Source of the DNA: Crocosphaera sp. UHCC 0190
GTDB taxonomy: Bacteria > Cyanobacteriota > Cyanobacteriia > Cyanobacteriales > Microcystaceae
DNA: 64,000 bases
NCBI RefSeq assembly: GCF_034932065.1
Contig: NZ_JAYGHP010000011.1
Coordinates: 1-64,000, forward strand
Reading direction: 5' to 3'
Shown piece after piece: positions 32,506 to 42,273 of this stretch (position 1 is the first letter of the stretch; every line of letters begins with the position of its first letter). The position numbers were made by a program, and so were the translations under genes. Under the pieces are notes generated by a model, which did not search any database, had not been told where the DNA came from, and was given only the letters and a program-made list of their open reading frames with translations.

Positions 32506-34023
32506 ATGTCGAAAATAGATTTTTACCAAGAAACCTTAACACAAGAACAACTCGCTTCCCCTCATATTTTACTCAAAGTGTTGCAATCTGTGCGTCATGC
32601 TGTTGTCAGGGACGGAAGCGCAATTTTTGAACAATGGCGATCGCTGATTGAACGAAAAGCATTTATCCCTAGTTCCATTAATTTGGCCTACTATTTAGCC
32701 TTCCGTCGCCATGATATGCGAGAAATTCAATTATCCTTAATACCTTGGGGACTTTCCTCCCTTGGACAAATTGAAGCGCGAGTTTTACCCAATTTAGATG
32801 GAGTCATTGCCACTTTAGGGGCCTTGTGTGGCCAAGATCCGACATTGTTACCGAAACATCCTCCCCTCAGAGCATTTTTTGAAGGCGATCGCCTCCTAAA
32901 AAGTCATACCGATGAAGTTTTTGGTCATGCAGATGAAAGCCGTCAAGTCCGCATCATGGTTACGTTACCCACAACGGCCGCCACTGATTTTGAGTTAATC
33001 TTAGACTTAATTAAACGGGGAACTGACTGTTTCAGAATTAATTGCGCCCACGACACCCAAACAGAATGGCAAGCCATGATCAATCATATCCGTGAAGCGG
33101 AAAAAGTTCTGGGAAAAACTTGTAAAATTTTGATGGATTTAGGGGGTCCAAAAATCAGGTTGAATCATGTTTTATTGCCAAATAGCAAAAAGCGTATTCA
33201 TCAAGGAGATGGTCTTTTATTAACAAGAAATGAGCCAGAAACACCCGATGAAATGTATTTCCAAGCAAGTTGTACCCTGCCTGAAATTTTCGATCAACTG
33301 ACAATTGGAGAAACAGTTTGGATTGATGATGGTCATATAGGGGCAACCGTTGAAGAGTTAATGCCAGAAGGAGCATTATTACGAATTAATCATGCCCGTT
33401 CCAAAGGAGAAAAATTAAAAGATGATAAGGGAATTAATTTTCCTGATACCACATTAGATCTTAACCCTTTAACGGAAAAAGATCGCCAAGATCTTGATTT
33501 TGTGGCGACTCATGCTGATCTAATTGGTTACTCATTTGTCCAAAAAGCCAATGATATTGAAATATTGCAATGGGAATTAAAAAATCGCCTCGGAAAAGAT
33601 TGGCAAAAAGTAGCAATAATCGCTAAAATTGAAACTCCTACTGCGGTCAAAAATCTACCAGAATTAATCATTCATGGGGCCGGAAAACAACCCTTTGGTG
33701 TAATGATTGCTAGAGGAGATTTAGCCGTTGAAATTGGTTATCAAAGGTTAGCTGAAATACAAGAAGAAATTCTCTGGTTATGTCAAGCGGCCCATGTTCC
33801 AGTCATTTGGGCCACTCAAGTCTTAGAAAATTTAGTCAAAAACAGTATTCCTTCTCGTGCAGAAATGACTGATGCAGCGATGGCAGAACGAGCAGAATGT
33901 GTCATGTTAAATAAAGGGAAATTTGTCGGAGAAGCTGTGACGACTTTAGATGGGGTTTTATCTAGAATGGAGGCCCATCAATCGAAAAAAACCCCTCAGT
34001 TAAGGGCTTTACATTCCTGGTAA
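32506..34023 (+). CDS. Atypical pyruvate kinase-like protein
   Basis: 505 residues from the ATG at 32506, chosen by AGGAGAG upstream. Residues 1-150 form an N-terminal domain absent from normal pyruvate kinase; residues 150-505 are the kinase barrel. Signatures seen: RINCAHDT (phosphate/Arg site), MDLGGPKIR, IIAKIETPTAVKNL (catalytic Lys and Glu), MIARGDLAVEIG and ATQVLENLVKNSIPSRAEMTDAAMA. The usual LSGETA loop is changed to LNKGKFVGEAV, and the C-terminal allosteric domain is missing. The phosphoenolpyruvate chemistry may persist, but the regulation must differ. Confidence 0.78.
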   Translation: MSKIDFYQETLTQEQLASPHILLKVLQSVRHAVVRDGSAIFEQWRSLIERKAFIPSSINLAYYLAFRRHDMREIQLSLIPWGLSSLGQIEARVLPNLDGVIATLGALCGQDPTLLPKHPPLRAFFEGDRLLKSHTDEVFGHADESRQVRIMVTLPTTAATDFELILDLIKRGTDCFRINCAHDTQTEWQAMINHIREAEKVLGKTCKILMDLGGPKIRLNHVLLPNSKKRIHQGDGLLLTRNEPETPDEMYFQASCTLPEIFDQLTIGETVWIDDGHIGATVEELMPEGALLRINHARSKGEKLKDDKGINFPDTTLDLNPLTEKDRQDLDFVATHADLIGYSFVQKANDIEILQWELKNRLGKDWQKVAIIAKIETPTAVKNLPELIIHGAGKQPFGVMIARGDLAVEIGYQRLAEIQEEILWLCQAAHVPVIWATQVLENLVKNSIPSRAEMTDAAMAERAECVMLNKGKFVGEAVTTLDGVLSRMEAHQSKKTPQLRALHSW

Positions 34024-34127
34024 GGTGATTAGTGATAATTCCCCAACAAATCAGCTTAAAATGGGATATATGAGTTAATTATCAATAAAAAGCCGACTAA
34101 AGGAATTTGAATAAATTGTGTATAATA

Positions 34128-36149
34128 ATGGAAATTTTCTTAATTGATCATCATCTAATTTTCTTAATTATGCCAGATTTAATTCCTTTAGGTACCTTGT
34201 TATTGCTGATTTTGATTAGTAATTATTATAGCGATGATTGGCGAATTTCAGTGTTATCTGGATCGTTGGTTTGGGGTGTTTTAATTACTCTTTTTACCGA
34301 AATTCCAAGTTTATTTCATCAATTAACCTTCGGGGTGATTTTAACTCTTTGGAGTTTCACACTTTTGGGGTTAATCTGGTTTTATTATCGTCTTCTAAAG
34401 ATCCAAAAAATCACCCCAAGTAAAATAAATTTTAACAGACTAAAACTTGTTGATTTGATCTTAGTCAGTGCAATAATTTTATTTATTATAGTAACAGGAT
34501 TTATCGGAATTATTGCCGCACCGAATAATTGGGATTCGATGACTTATCATCTTCCTAGGGTAATGCACTGGATACAAAATCACAGTGTTCAGCATTATCC
34601 TACTTATTATTCTGCTCAATTAGTGCATCCTCCTTTTGCGGAATTTGCTATCTTAAATCTGCGAATTTTAAGTGAGGGCGATCGCTATGTTAATTTAATC
34701 CAATGGTTGAGTATGATCGGTAGTGTTATTGGGGTTTCTTTAATTGCAAAACAATTAGGTTCAAGTATCATAGGACAAATTTTAGCCTCTATTTTTTGCG
34801 TAACAATTCCTATGGGAATCTTACAATCAACCAGTACCCAAAATGATTATGCAGTTGCTTATTGGTTAGTTTGTTTAGCTTATTTTACTCTCTTAAGTCT
34901 CTCCTCCCCCAAAATTCCCCTAACCGTTATAGTTGCGATTGCAGCTAGTTTTAGTCTAGCCATTTTCACCAAGACTTCTGGCTATATTTATACCCTACCT
35001 TTTATGCTATTTTTATTGTGGATACATTTCAATAAGCTACGCTGGAAATTATGGCTACCTTTTGCGATAATTCTTGTGTTTATCTTAGTCATCAATGGCA
35101 ACCATTACTTACGAAATTTTGAAGTTTATGGGAATCCTTTATCCACCGCAGAATATAAAAATCATTATCGAATTGAGGTTTATAGCTTACCAACGTTGAT
35201 TTCTAATATTATTCGTAATCTTTCCCTACATCTAGATATTGTCCGCTATTTTAACTTAGATAATTGGATAACACCTACTACGGGAATATCTATGAAAATT
35301 ATCGCTTTAATTCACAAGCTTTTGGGAGTTGATGTTAATGATATCAGAACCACTTATCCCCCGAATTCTTATGGTGTTCTTGGGGTATCTTTTAGCGAAG
35401 ATGTAGCGGGAAATCCTTTCCATTTACTCCTGATTATTTTGACTTTATTATCGTTGTTATTATGGCGTTTAAAATCCCTTCCTAAAAAGCAAGAAATTCT
35501 CTCCTATTCATTAATCGTAATTTCTGGATTTTTACTTTTTTGCCTTATGTTAAAAATCCAACCCTATCAGAGTCGTCATCACCTGTCTATTTTTGTGCTT
35601 TTCTCTCCTGTATTTGGGTTACTTATCTCTCAATATTGGAAATCCTTGATTGTAATTTCTGTCTCTGTATTACTTTTGGTAAGTTCCCTACAGTTTTTAT
35701 TATTTATTAAACAGCGACCCCTGCTAGGTGAAACCAATATCTTAAACACAGAAAGAGAAAGAATCTATTTTCTTAATCGTCAATTTCTCGAAACCCCTTA
35801 TCTAGAAGCAGCTACTATCTTAAAAAATCAAGAGTGTCGTCAAATTGGCCTAGATTTTCCTGATACAGCTTCCCAGGTTTGGGAATATCCCTTGTGGCCC
35901 TTAACAAAATCAAATAATCCAGAAAAATCATTCCGATTTCAGCATTTTTCCTCGATGAAAAACGAATCCTATCAACAAAGTACCAAATTCCCCTTTAACA
36001 CCTTTCATCCTTGCGGTATTTTAATAATCCAAAAACCTCAAAAAAATTCTCCAAACATCCCTAATAAATTAACCATAGATCAACAAACTTATTACCGTCA
36101 CTGGACATCAAATCCTTTAACATTATTCTTCAGAAAACCGGAAAAATGA
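34128..36149 (+). CDS. Polytopic GT-C type glycosyltransferase (PMT/ArnT-like)
   Basis: 673 residues from the ATG at 34128 (TTG at 34107 and ATG at 34170 are alternatives). At least ten hydrophobic helices are spread over residues 15-510, then a soluble periplasmic tail. The first luminal loop carries APNNWDSMTYHLPR, in which the Asp matches the catalytic position of lipid-linked-sugar GT-C enzymes; HPPFAEFAIL is a second conserved loop. It should transfer a sugar from a polyprenyl-phosphate donor outside the membrane. Acceptor unknown. Confidence 0.75.
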   Translation: MEIFLIDHHLIFLIMPDLIPLGTLLLLILISNYYSDDWRISVLSGSLVWGVLITLFTEIPSLFHQLTFGVILTLWSFTLLGLIWFYYRLLKIQKITPSKINFNRLKLVDLILVSAIILFIIVTGFIGIIAAPNNWDSMTYHLPRVMHWIQNHSVQHYPTYYSAQLVHPPFAEFAILNLRILSEGDRYVNLIQWLSMIGSVIGVSLIAKQLGSSIIGQILASIFCVTIPMGILQSTSTQNDYAVAYWLVCLAYFTLLSLSSPKIPLTVIVAIAASFSLAIFTKTSGYIYTLPFMLFLLWIHFNKLRWKLWLPFAIILVFILVINGNHYLRNFEVYGNPLSTAEYKNHYRIEVYSLPTLISNIIRNLSLHLDIVRYFNLDNWITPTTGISMKIIALIHKLLGVDVNDIRTTYPPNSYGVLGVSFSEDVAGNPFHLLLIILTLLSLLLWRLKSLPKKQEILSYSLIVISGFLLFCLMLKIQPYQSRHHLSIFVLFSPVFGLLISQYWKSLIVISVSVLLLVSSLQFLLFIKQRPLLGETNILNTERERIYFLNRQFLETPYLEAATILKNQECRQIGLDFPDTASQVWEYPLWPLTKSNNPEKSFRFQHFSSMKNESYQQSTKFPFNTFHPCGILIIQKPQKNSPNIPNKLTIDQQTYYRHWTSNPLTLFFRKPEK

Positions 36150-36263
36150 TCATAAAAAAACACCAAAATCATTCTTATAAAAATATACTAAAAAAACCAA
36201 ATAAACTCCAAAAAATAGCCTAGACTATGGGTAGATCCGTCAAGTTTAAATCTTTTCTGTATT

Positions 36264-38375
36264 ATGACCCTGAAATCCCTTCCTGGTGAAAGTTACCCCC
36301 TAGGTGCTACTTTTGAAAAAGACGGTAAAAATGGGGTTAATTTTTGCCTTTTTTCTAAACACGCCACACTTATAGAATTACTGTTATTTGATGAACCCAA
36401 CGCCCCCCAACCCAGTGAAATTATCCCGTTAGATCCCAAAATCAATCGAACCAATTACTATTGGCACGTTTTCATCCCTGGACTCACCGCAGGACAAGTT
36501 TACGCTTACCGAGTCCATGGCCCCTATGATCTCGAAAACGGTTATCGCTTCAATCCTAACAAAGTTCTCTTAGATCCTTATGGCAAAGCGATTGTGGGAT
36601 CTTCGATTTATAATCGAGAAGCAGCAGTCGAGCTAGGGGATAATTGCGCCCAAGCCTTGCGAAACGTCGTTGTTGATAACGAAACCTACGACTGGGAAGG
36701 AGACTGGGCAGAACATCCCCGTTTACGAACCCCCTATGCGAGTAGTGTTATTTATGAAATGCACGTCGGAGGTTTCACTCGTCATCCTAATTCTGGGGTA
36801 TCTCCTGAAAAAAGGGGAACCTTTGCCGGATTAATCGAAAAAATTCCCTATCTCAAAAGTTTAGGCATTACAGCCGTTGAATTACTCCCCGTTCATTATT
36901 TTGATCCCGAAGATGCCATGAAGGGCCTCACCAACTATTGGGGATATAGTACCATCAGCTTTTTTGCCCCCTATCATCCCTATAGTTCCGATCAAAGTCC
37001 CCTCGGCCCCCTCAATGAATTTCGGGACATGGTAAAAGCCTTACATAAAGCGGGAATTGAAGTGATCCTTGATGTGGTGTTTAACCATACAGCAGAAGGA
37101 GATGAACGGGGGCCAACCCTCTGTTTTCGGGGCATAGACAATGAAACCTATTACATTTTAGAGAAAAATAAAGCCCATTACAAAAACTATAGTGGTTGTG
37201 GTAACACCTTTCGGGGCAATCATCCCATTGTCAGTCGTCTCATTTTAGAGTGTTTGCGCTATTGGGTGTCAGAAATGCACATCGATGGGTTTCGCTTTGA
37301 TCTCGCCTCTGTTTTGGCGCGAGATGCCTCTGGAAGTCCCCTAGAAGAGTGGAAAACTTATGCTCCTGATATTTTATGGGTGATTGAATCTGACCCCGTT
37401 TTAGCCGGGACTAAATTAATTGCAGAAGCGTGGGATGCTGCGGGACTCTATGATGTGGGGCGGTTTGTGGAATTAGCGGACTGGTTTTCGGAATGGAATG
37501 GGCCATTTCGGGATGATGTCCGTCGTTTCATGAGAGGTGATGATGGGATGGTTCCCTGTTTAGCGGCCCGAATTTTAGGTAGTCCCGATATCTATCACCG
37601 TATGGATATTGACATTAACCGCAGTATTAATTTTATTACTTGTCACGATGGATTTACCCTCAATGATTTGGTTTCTTATAACGAAAAACACAATCTAGCA
37701 AACCTCGAAAACAACCGCGATGGTGCGAATGATAATTATAGTTGGAATTGTGGGATTGAAGGGGAAACAAATGAGCCTGAAATTGAAGCATTGCGACTCC
37801 AACAAATTAAAAATCTGCTGACCATTCTCTTTTTATCCCAAGGAACCCCGATGATTTTAATGGGGGATGAGGTGAGACGGACTCAACGGGGAAATAATAA
37901 TGGTTATTGTCAGGATAATCAGTTAAGTTGGTTTGATTGGGATGCGGTTGAAAAAGAATATGATTTGTGGTGTTTTATTCGACGCTTAATTCACTTTATC
38001 CAAGGATTAGAATTATTTCGTCAAGAGGGACGGTTAGAAGTCACTTATGCTAGTCTTCATCATCCCCATATTAGTTGGCATGGCATGAAATTGGGTCAAC
38101 CAGACTGGTCTTCTTATTCCCATTGTTTGGCCTTTAGTTTGCGTCATCCTGAGGCTGATGAATATTTGCACGTGATGTTTAATGCCTATTGGGAACCTGT
38201 CGAGTTTGAATTACCACTTTTGGGCCATGGAGACTGTTGGTATCGCATTATTGATACGGCTTTACCCTTGAATCAAACCTTTTGTGAGTTAGAGTCCGCT
38301 TCTCAAGTTACAAGGGAAAGTTATCCCGTTCAAGCTCGGTCTTGTGTTGTTTTGATGGTTAATCCTATATCTTGA
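36264..38375 (+). CDS. glgX: Glycogen debranching enzyme GlgX (isoamylase type, GH13)
   Basis: 703 residues. An N-terminal CBM48 domain (about 10-110) includes GVNFCLFSKHATLIELLLF. The GH13 barrel follows: VILDVVFNHT, DGFRFDLASVL (nucleophile Asp), LIAEAWDAAGLYDVG (acid Glu) and ITCHDGFTLNDLVSY (third Asp), all intact. A C-terminal beta domain ends the chain. It hydrolyses alpha-1,6 branches in glycogen and limit dextrins. It is monocistronic, downstream of the GT-C gene. The assignment is secure. Confidence 0.93.
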   Translation: MTLKSLPGESYPLGATFEKDGKNGVNFCLFSKHATLIELLLFDEPNAPQPSEIIPLDPKINRTNYYWHVFIPGLTAGQVYAYRVHGPYDLENGYRFNPNKVLLDPYGKAIVGSSIYNREAAVELGDNCAQALRNVVVDNETYDWEGDWAEHPRLRTPYASSVIYEMHVGGFTRHPNSGVSPEKRGTFAGLIEKIPYLKSLGITAVELLPVHYFDPEDAMKGLTNYWGYSTISFFAPYHPYSSDQSPLGPLNEFRDMVKALHKAGIEVILDVVFNHTAEGDERGPTLCFRGIDNETYYILEKNKAHYKNYSGCGNTFRGNHPIVSRLILECLRYWVSEMHIDGFRFDLASVLARDASGSPLEEWKTYAPDILWVIESDPVLAGTKLIAEAWDAAGLYDVGRFVELADWFSEWNGPFRDDVRRFMRGDDGMVPCLAARILGSPDIYHRMDIDINRSINFITCHDGFTLNDLVSYNEKHNLANLENNRDGANDNYSWNCGIEGETNEPEIEALRLQQIKNLLTILFLSQGTPMILMGDEVRRTQRGNNNGYCQDNQLSWFDWDAVEKEYDLWCFIRRLIHFIQGLELFRQEGRLEVTYASLHHPHISWHGMKLGQPDWSSYSHCLAFSLRHPEADEYLHVMFNAYWEPVEFELPLLGHGDCWYRIIDTALPLNQTFCELESASQVTRESYPVQARSCVVLMVNPIS

Positions 38376-38416
38376 TGACAGTGTTAGGGATAATTTATGA
38401 ATTATCCCTAACATGG

Positions 38417-39730
38417 TTAAAAAATAAATACTATCTCTAATTCCCAGGAATTTTTCCCAATTTGATTAATCTGAATCTGACGAATAAATTCACGAAAATA
38501 AAAGCGTCTTTCTGCTTCTGATAAGTCTTGCCAAAATCTCGGTAAGGACACAGCATCGGCAATATTTTTCAGATTTTCTGGGGGTAATTGTGCAAGTTGA
38601 GAACGTAATTTGCTAATTTCTACCTTCAGTTTATACTCTCTAATTTGGGCGGTTTGCTCATCGAGAATTTCTGTCGTAACTAAATCCTTAAGTTGTTCAA
38701 TAATTGTTTGTTTTTTCTGTATTTTCTGTTGTATTTCTTCTTTAAGAAGAGCAAGATTCGTCAGGTTAAATTCTTTTACTCTTTCGGGAAAATTTAGACA
38801 AATATATTCAATGGTTTTGTTTAAAACATCTTGATAAATAAGGGATTGACATTGCGGTTTAGTGGGACAATTTTTCGGACGAATATACAGATAAGTTTGT
38901 TTTTTATTTCTCTGAGTGACTTGCGTAATAGTCATTGGTTGTTGACAGTTTTGACAGATAATTAATCCTGCCAAAGAACGAGCAGCACTGGCAGTTCGAG
39001 AGGGTAATTGACGATTTCGTCGCAATAAACGGTCAATTTGTGCTGCTTCTTCCCGTGAAATAATGGGGGTATGAGTATCAGAAATAATCTCATTATTTTG
39101 ATAGGCTAAATCTCCTCGATAAACGGGATTTGTTAACCAACGACTACCCGTTGAAACTGCAATTTTTTTACCATATCTTTTCTCTAAATAATCAACTGCT
39201 CCTCTTAGAGATCCAAATAATAAAAACTGTTCAAAAAAATCTTTAACAACGGGAGAGGTACTACGATCAAGAATATAACGATCTTTACCTCGACGATAAC
39301 CATAGGGGGCTTTTCCAGGGGGAGGTAAGGCTTTAATACGGTTAATTGCCTGTCCTTTTTGCCGTTTTAAACGATATTGATTTTGCTGAATTTTTTCCTG
39401 TAATTCTGAAGAATTGAGATCAATATGTAACGGTTGTTTCTTAAATAATTTATCCCTATTATCATCAGATTCAATGAGAATAATTAAAATACCAAGAGAG
39501 GTTAACTGTTGCCAATATTTAGTAATTTCTTCCCAAGAGTTGCCTAATTCCTCTAAGCAACGAATACCTAAATAATGAGGAGGATTTTTTTGACAATCTT
39601 TTAACAGGGTTTGTAACTGATCACGTTCCCCCATATCATGATAAATTTGATCAAACCTGAGATTATGAGTTGATAAATTATCAGAAGATTCTAATAATGG
39701 ATCACTATATATATAGGCAAAAATTTTCAT
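38417..39730 (-). CDS. Large serine recombinase-like protein with degenerate catalytic domain
   Basis: 437 residues. The order is resolvase-like N-domain (1-110), recombinase domain (GKAPYGYRRGKDRYILD, 135-150; SRWLTNPVYRGDLAYQN), zinc ribbon (ICQNCQQP...CPTKPQC) and a long coiled coil (330-385). This is the plan of XisF-type large serine recombinases. The N-terminus reads AYIYSDP: a Ser is present (S9) but the nearby Arg of the usual YxRxS is replaced, and the DRLxRS Arg motif is also absent. It may be inactive as a recombinase. No flanking attachment sites are seen. Confidence 0.7.
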   Translation of the reverse strand: MKIFAYIYSDPLLESSDNLSTHNLRFDQIYHDMGERDQLQTLLKDCQKNPPHYLGIRCLEELGNSWEEITKYWQQLTSLGILIILIESDDNRDKLFKKQPLHIDLNSSELQEKIQQNQYRLKRQKGQAINRIKALPPPGKAPYGYRRGKDRYILDRSTSPVVKDFFEQFLLFGSLRGAVDYLEKRYGKKIAVSTGSRWLTNPVYRGDLAYQNNEIISDTHTPIISREEAAQIDRLLRRNRQLPSRTASAARSLAGLIICQNCQQPMTITQVTQRNKKQTYLYIRPKNCPTKPQCQSLIYQDVLNKTIEYICLNFPERVKEFNLTNLALLKEEIQQKIQKKQTIIEQLKDLVTTEILDEQTAQIREYKLKVEISKLRSQLAQLPPENLKNIADAVSLPRFWQDLSEAERRFYFREFIRQIQINQIGKNSWELEIVFIF

Positions 39731-39752
39731 ACATTAAGCTGATTTAATTAGG

Positions 39753-39807
39753 TTCGTAGTTGGGGCTTTAGCCTTCAAAATAAGCCCTAAAGGGCTTACT
39801 ACAAACT
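39753..39807. repeat. Short palindromic element with terminal inverted repeats
   Basis: Ends are GTTCGTAGT and ACTACAAAC (one mismatch); inside is a TAAGCCCT/AGGGCTTA hairpin (39782-39799). It resembles a small cyanobacterial repeat family. It lies between the recombinase-like gene and hddA and may also terminate hddA transcripts. Confidence 0.55.
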
Positions 39808-39818
39808 TAAATAAATAG

Positions 39819-40799
39819 TTATGAGAAAATAATTTGAGAACCTGGGGCATTAATTTTAACTGAAAGTACCTGATGATTTACAAAGGCTTTTTGTAGCTGA
39901 GGATGGACTTCTGGCGGAGCAAAAAATAACATAAATCCTCCTGCTCCTGCTCCTAATAATTTACCACCCCAAGCTCCTGATTCTTTGCCTAATTGATAAA
40001 GATGATCGATTTCTGGGTTAGAGATAACTGTATCTAAACTACGTTTAGCCACCCAAGCTTGATGTAATAATTCTCCAAACGCAGAAAGAGGTTGATTACT
40101 GGTGAGAATATCCCAACCTTGATCAACCATTTTACGCATTTTTTTGAGGGTTTCAGTATTATCAGCCACTCGTTTTAATTGTTGTTCAACAACTTGAGAT
40201 GCCCGCCGTTTAATACCCGTAAATACAATAAAAATATGGGATTCAAATTCAGCAAGCCGTTGGGGAGAAATAGCCACACGATTAACAATAATATCCTCTT
40301 CTGTTCTAAATTCTACTAAGTTAAATCCTCCCATGGCTGACATTAATTGATCTTGACAACCAACCCGATCATTAACCAGATGACGCTCAACATAAATGGC
40401 TTCATAAGCTAAGTCTAATGGTTTCACAAATTCCCCTTTAAAACTATGTAAAGCCTGGAGTAAAGAGACAGTAAAGGCTGAGGAAGAACCTAATCCTGTA
40501 AAAGCAGGTAAATCAGCCACATTATGTAATTCAATGTCTTTTTCTAAACCACAAAATTTTAAGCATTCACGATACACTTTGTGTTCAATTTCTTCGACGG
40601 TTTTAACTAACTCAACTTTGCGATAAGATACGCGCATTGAATAGTCAAATAAATGACTGGGAAAAGGACTTGCTGTCACATAAGAAAACTTATCAATGGC
40701 TGTAGCTAAAACGGCTCCACCCTGTTGTAAAAAATACTCAGGATAGTCTGTTCCTCCACCAAAAAAGCTGATTCTAACGGGTGCGCGTGAAATTAACAT
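39819..40799 (-). CDS. hddA: D-glycero-D-manno-heptose 7-phosphate kinase (HddA, GHMP family)
   Basis: 326 residues. GHMP motifs: RAPVRISFFGGGTDYPEYF at the N-terminus (the GGGTDYP form typical of HddA), the phosphate loop FTGLGSSSAFTVSLLQAL (about 98-115) and the C-terminal GGKLLGAGAGGFMLFF. It phosphorylates heptose 7-phosphate at C1 to the alpha 1,7-bisphosphate. Its start overlaps the 3' end of hddC by seven bases, so the two are translationally coupled. It completes the GDP-heptose route with gmhA/gmhB at 28 kb. Confidence 0.9.
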   Translation of the reverse strand: MLISRAPVRISFFGGGTDYPEYFLQQGGAVLATAIDKFSYVTASPFPSHLFDYSMRVSYRKVELVKTVEEIEHKVYRECLKFCGLEKDIELHNVADLPAFTGLGSSSAFTVSLLQALHSFKGEFVKPLDLAYEAIYVERHLVNDRVGCQDQLMSAMGGFNLVEFRTEEDIIVNRVAISPQRLAEFESHIFIVFTGIKRRASQVVEQQLKRVADNTETLKKMRKMVDQGWDILTSNQPLSAFGELLHQAWVAKRSLDTVISNPEIDHLYQLGKESGAWGGKLLGAGAGGFMLFFAPPEVHPQLQKAFVNHQVLSVKINAPGSQIIFS

Positions 40800-41527
40800 A
40801 GCTCTCTGAGATAATTAAAGTTTTCTTGGATAAATGCTTCAGCTTTTGGCAATGTTTCAGGGGTTCCAATATCTAAAAATGGGGCTTGAATGCTATGAAC
40901 TTTAACCTTGATCTTCTCCTCAAGTAATGTCGGAAAAACATCATATTCAAAACTCAAGGGAAACCCTGAAGGAAATTGTTTCAATAGTTGATGCCGAAAC
41001 AAATATACGCCACCATTAATGATACCTTGTCCTGCTTTTTTTTCCGCAAAACTGACCAGATTTCCTGCTGAATCAATAACTAAAGAACCATAGCGAGAGG
41101 CATCATCCACTGATACTCCTAAGATTACTCCATCGACGGCATCATCTTTTAAATAATGAGAAAGTTGTTTAAATTGGGCTACAATTAAGGAATCTCCATT
41201 CATTACTAACCAAGCTTGAGGAGATAGCTTACTCTGATTAACAGCATTTAAAAATCCTCCTGCTGTCCCTAAAGGTTGTTCTTCTCGACAACAATAAATG
41301 TCCATTTCTTTGACTTTTTGCTGTTGAAAATGTTCCTCAATTACTTCCCCTAAATAACCTGTTGATACAACTACTTGGGTAATTCCTTGTTGTTTGAGAT
41401 ACCTAATAATCCACTCTAAAAAGGGTTTACCTGACACCGGAGCCATGGGTTTTGGTATATTAGGAAGTAGGTGTTTAACCCTGGTTCCATAACCTCCCGC
41501 TAATATAACTGCTGCAATCTCATTCAT
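40793..41527 (-). CDS. hddC: Nucleotidyltransferase, probable D-glycero-alpha-D-manno-heptose 1-phosphate guanylyltransferase (HddC)
   Basis: 244 residues. Nucleotide-sugar pyrophosphorylase motif ILAGGYGTRVKHLLPNIPKPMAPVSGKPFLEWII (about 8-41), EEQPLGTAGGF and WLVMNGDSLI (metal site Asp). Length and pairing with hddA indicate HddC, which makes GDP-D-glycero-alpha-D-manno-heptose. A relative transferring another nucleotide cannot be excluded on motifs alone. It is the first gene of the two-gene operon. Confidence 0.86.
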   Translation of the reverse strand: MNEIAAVILAGGYGTRVKHLLPNIPKPMAPVSGKPFLEWIIRYLKQQGITQVVVSTGYLGEVIEEHFQQQKVKEMDIYCCREEQPLGTAGGFLNAVNQSKLSPQAWLVMNGDSLIVAQFKQLSHYLKDDAVDGVILGVSVDDASRYGSLVIDSAGNLVSFAEKKAGQGIINGGVYLFRHQLLKQFPSGFPLSFEYDVFPTLLEEKIKVKVHSIQAPFLDIGTPETLPKAEAFIQENFNYLRELC

Positions 41528-41651
41528 AGATAGTTGTTAGTCAAACGTTAATTTTTGTTCAGGAAATTGAATATTTACTTGACAAATTTCCAATAATTAA
41601 TATGGTGATCATGACTCTAATTGTTTACCCCTTGTAACTGAGTTTTTACTG

Positions 41652-42215
41652 ATGTTAACTCCCCTAATTCATGCTTTAAAAGAATGGGATATTGCCGTTA
41701 ATGCCCTAGAAAAAGGACAAACAATTTTGCTACTGCGTAAGGGTGGAATTCGAGAAGCCGGCGGTCATTTTAAAATCAATTACAATCCGATTTTATTATA
41801 CCCTACCTATGAACACCAAAAACCGGATTTATTAAAGTCAGCTTATCAGACTTCAGTAACCCCTGTGCCTTCGGGTTGGCATCCTGATACCATTCCCATT
41901 AAAAGTTGGGCTAATATTACTAAGGTTTTTCAAATTCAAGAATCTGTTAAAGTAAACCTTTTATTACCCTACCATATTTGGACAGAAAAATTTGCTGAAG
42001 AACGATTTAATTGGCAACCTGGGCAACCCCTTTTTCTATTGTTATTACGGGTTTATTTATTACCGAAACCTGTTTTAATTTCTTATAGCGATAAATATGG
42101 GGGATGTCGTTCTTGGATTCAACTCAATCACTCAATTATATTAGAAGGAAGTCAAGAGGTGTTTAATGATGCCGACTATGATAAAAAAGTAGCAGAAATT
42201 GAGACAATACTTTAG
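41652..42215 (+). CDS. DUF1802 family protein
   Basis: 187 residues matching DUF1802: N-terminal ALKEWDIAVNALEKGQTILLLRKGGIREAGGHF, then LLYPTYEHQKPDLLK and the C-terminal SYSDKYGGCRSWIQL. The family is small, soluble and of unknown function; the KGGIRE and LLYPT motifs look like a conserved pocket. It is divergent from hddC and 58 bases upstream of ispD, possibly in one operon with it. Confidence 0.82.
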   Translation: MLTPLIHALKEWDIAVNALEKGQTILLLRKGGIREAGGHFKINYNPILLYPTYEHQKPDLLKSAYQTSVTPVPSGWHPDTIPIKSWANITKVFQIQESVKVNLLLPYHIWTEKFAEERFNWQPGQPLFLLLLRVYLLPKPVLISYSDKYGGCRSWIQLNHSIILEGSQEVFNDADYDKKVAEIETIL

Positions 42216-42273
42216 TTTATTTAGAGACTTTTTTTGTTATAATTAAACAGTAAAGTATTTAAAAATCAAGAGA

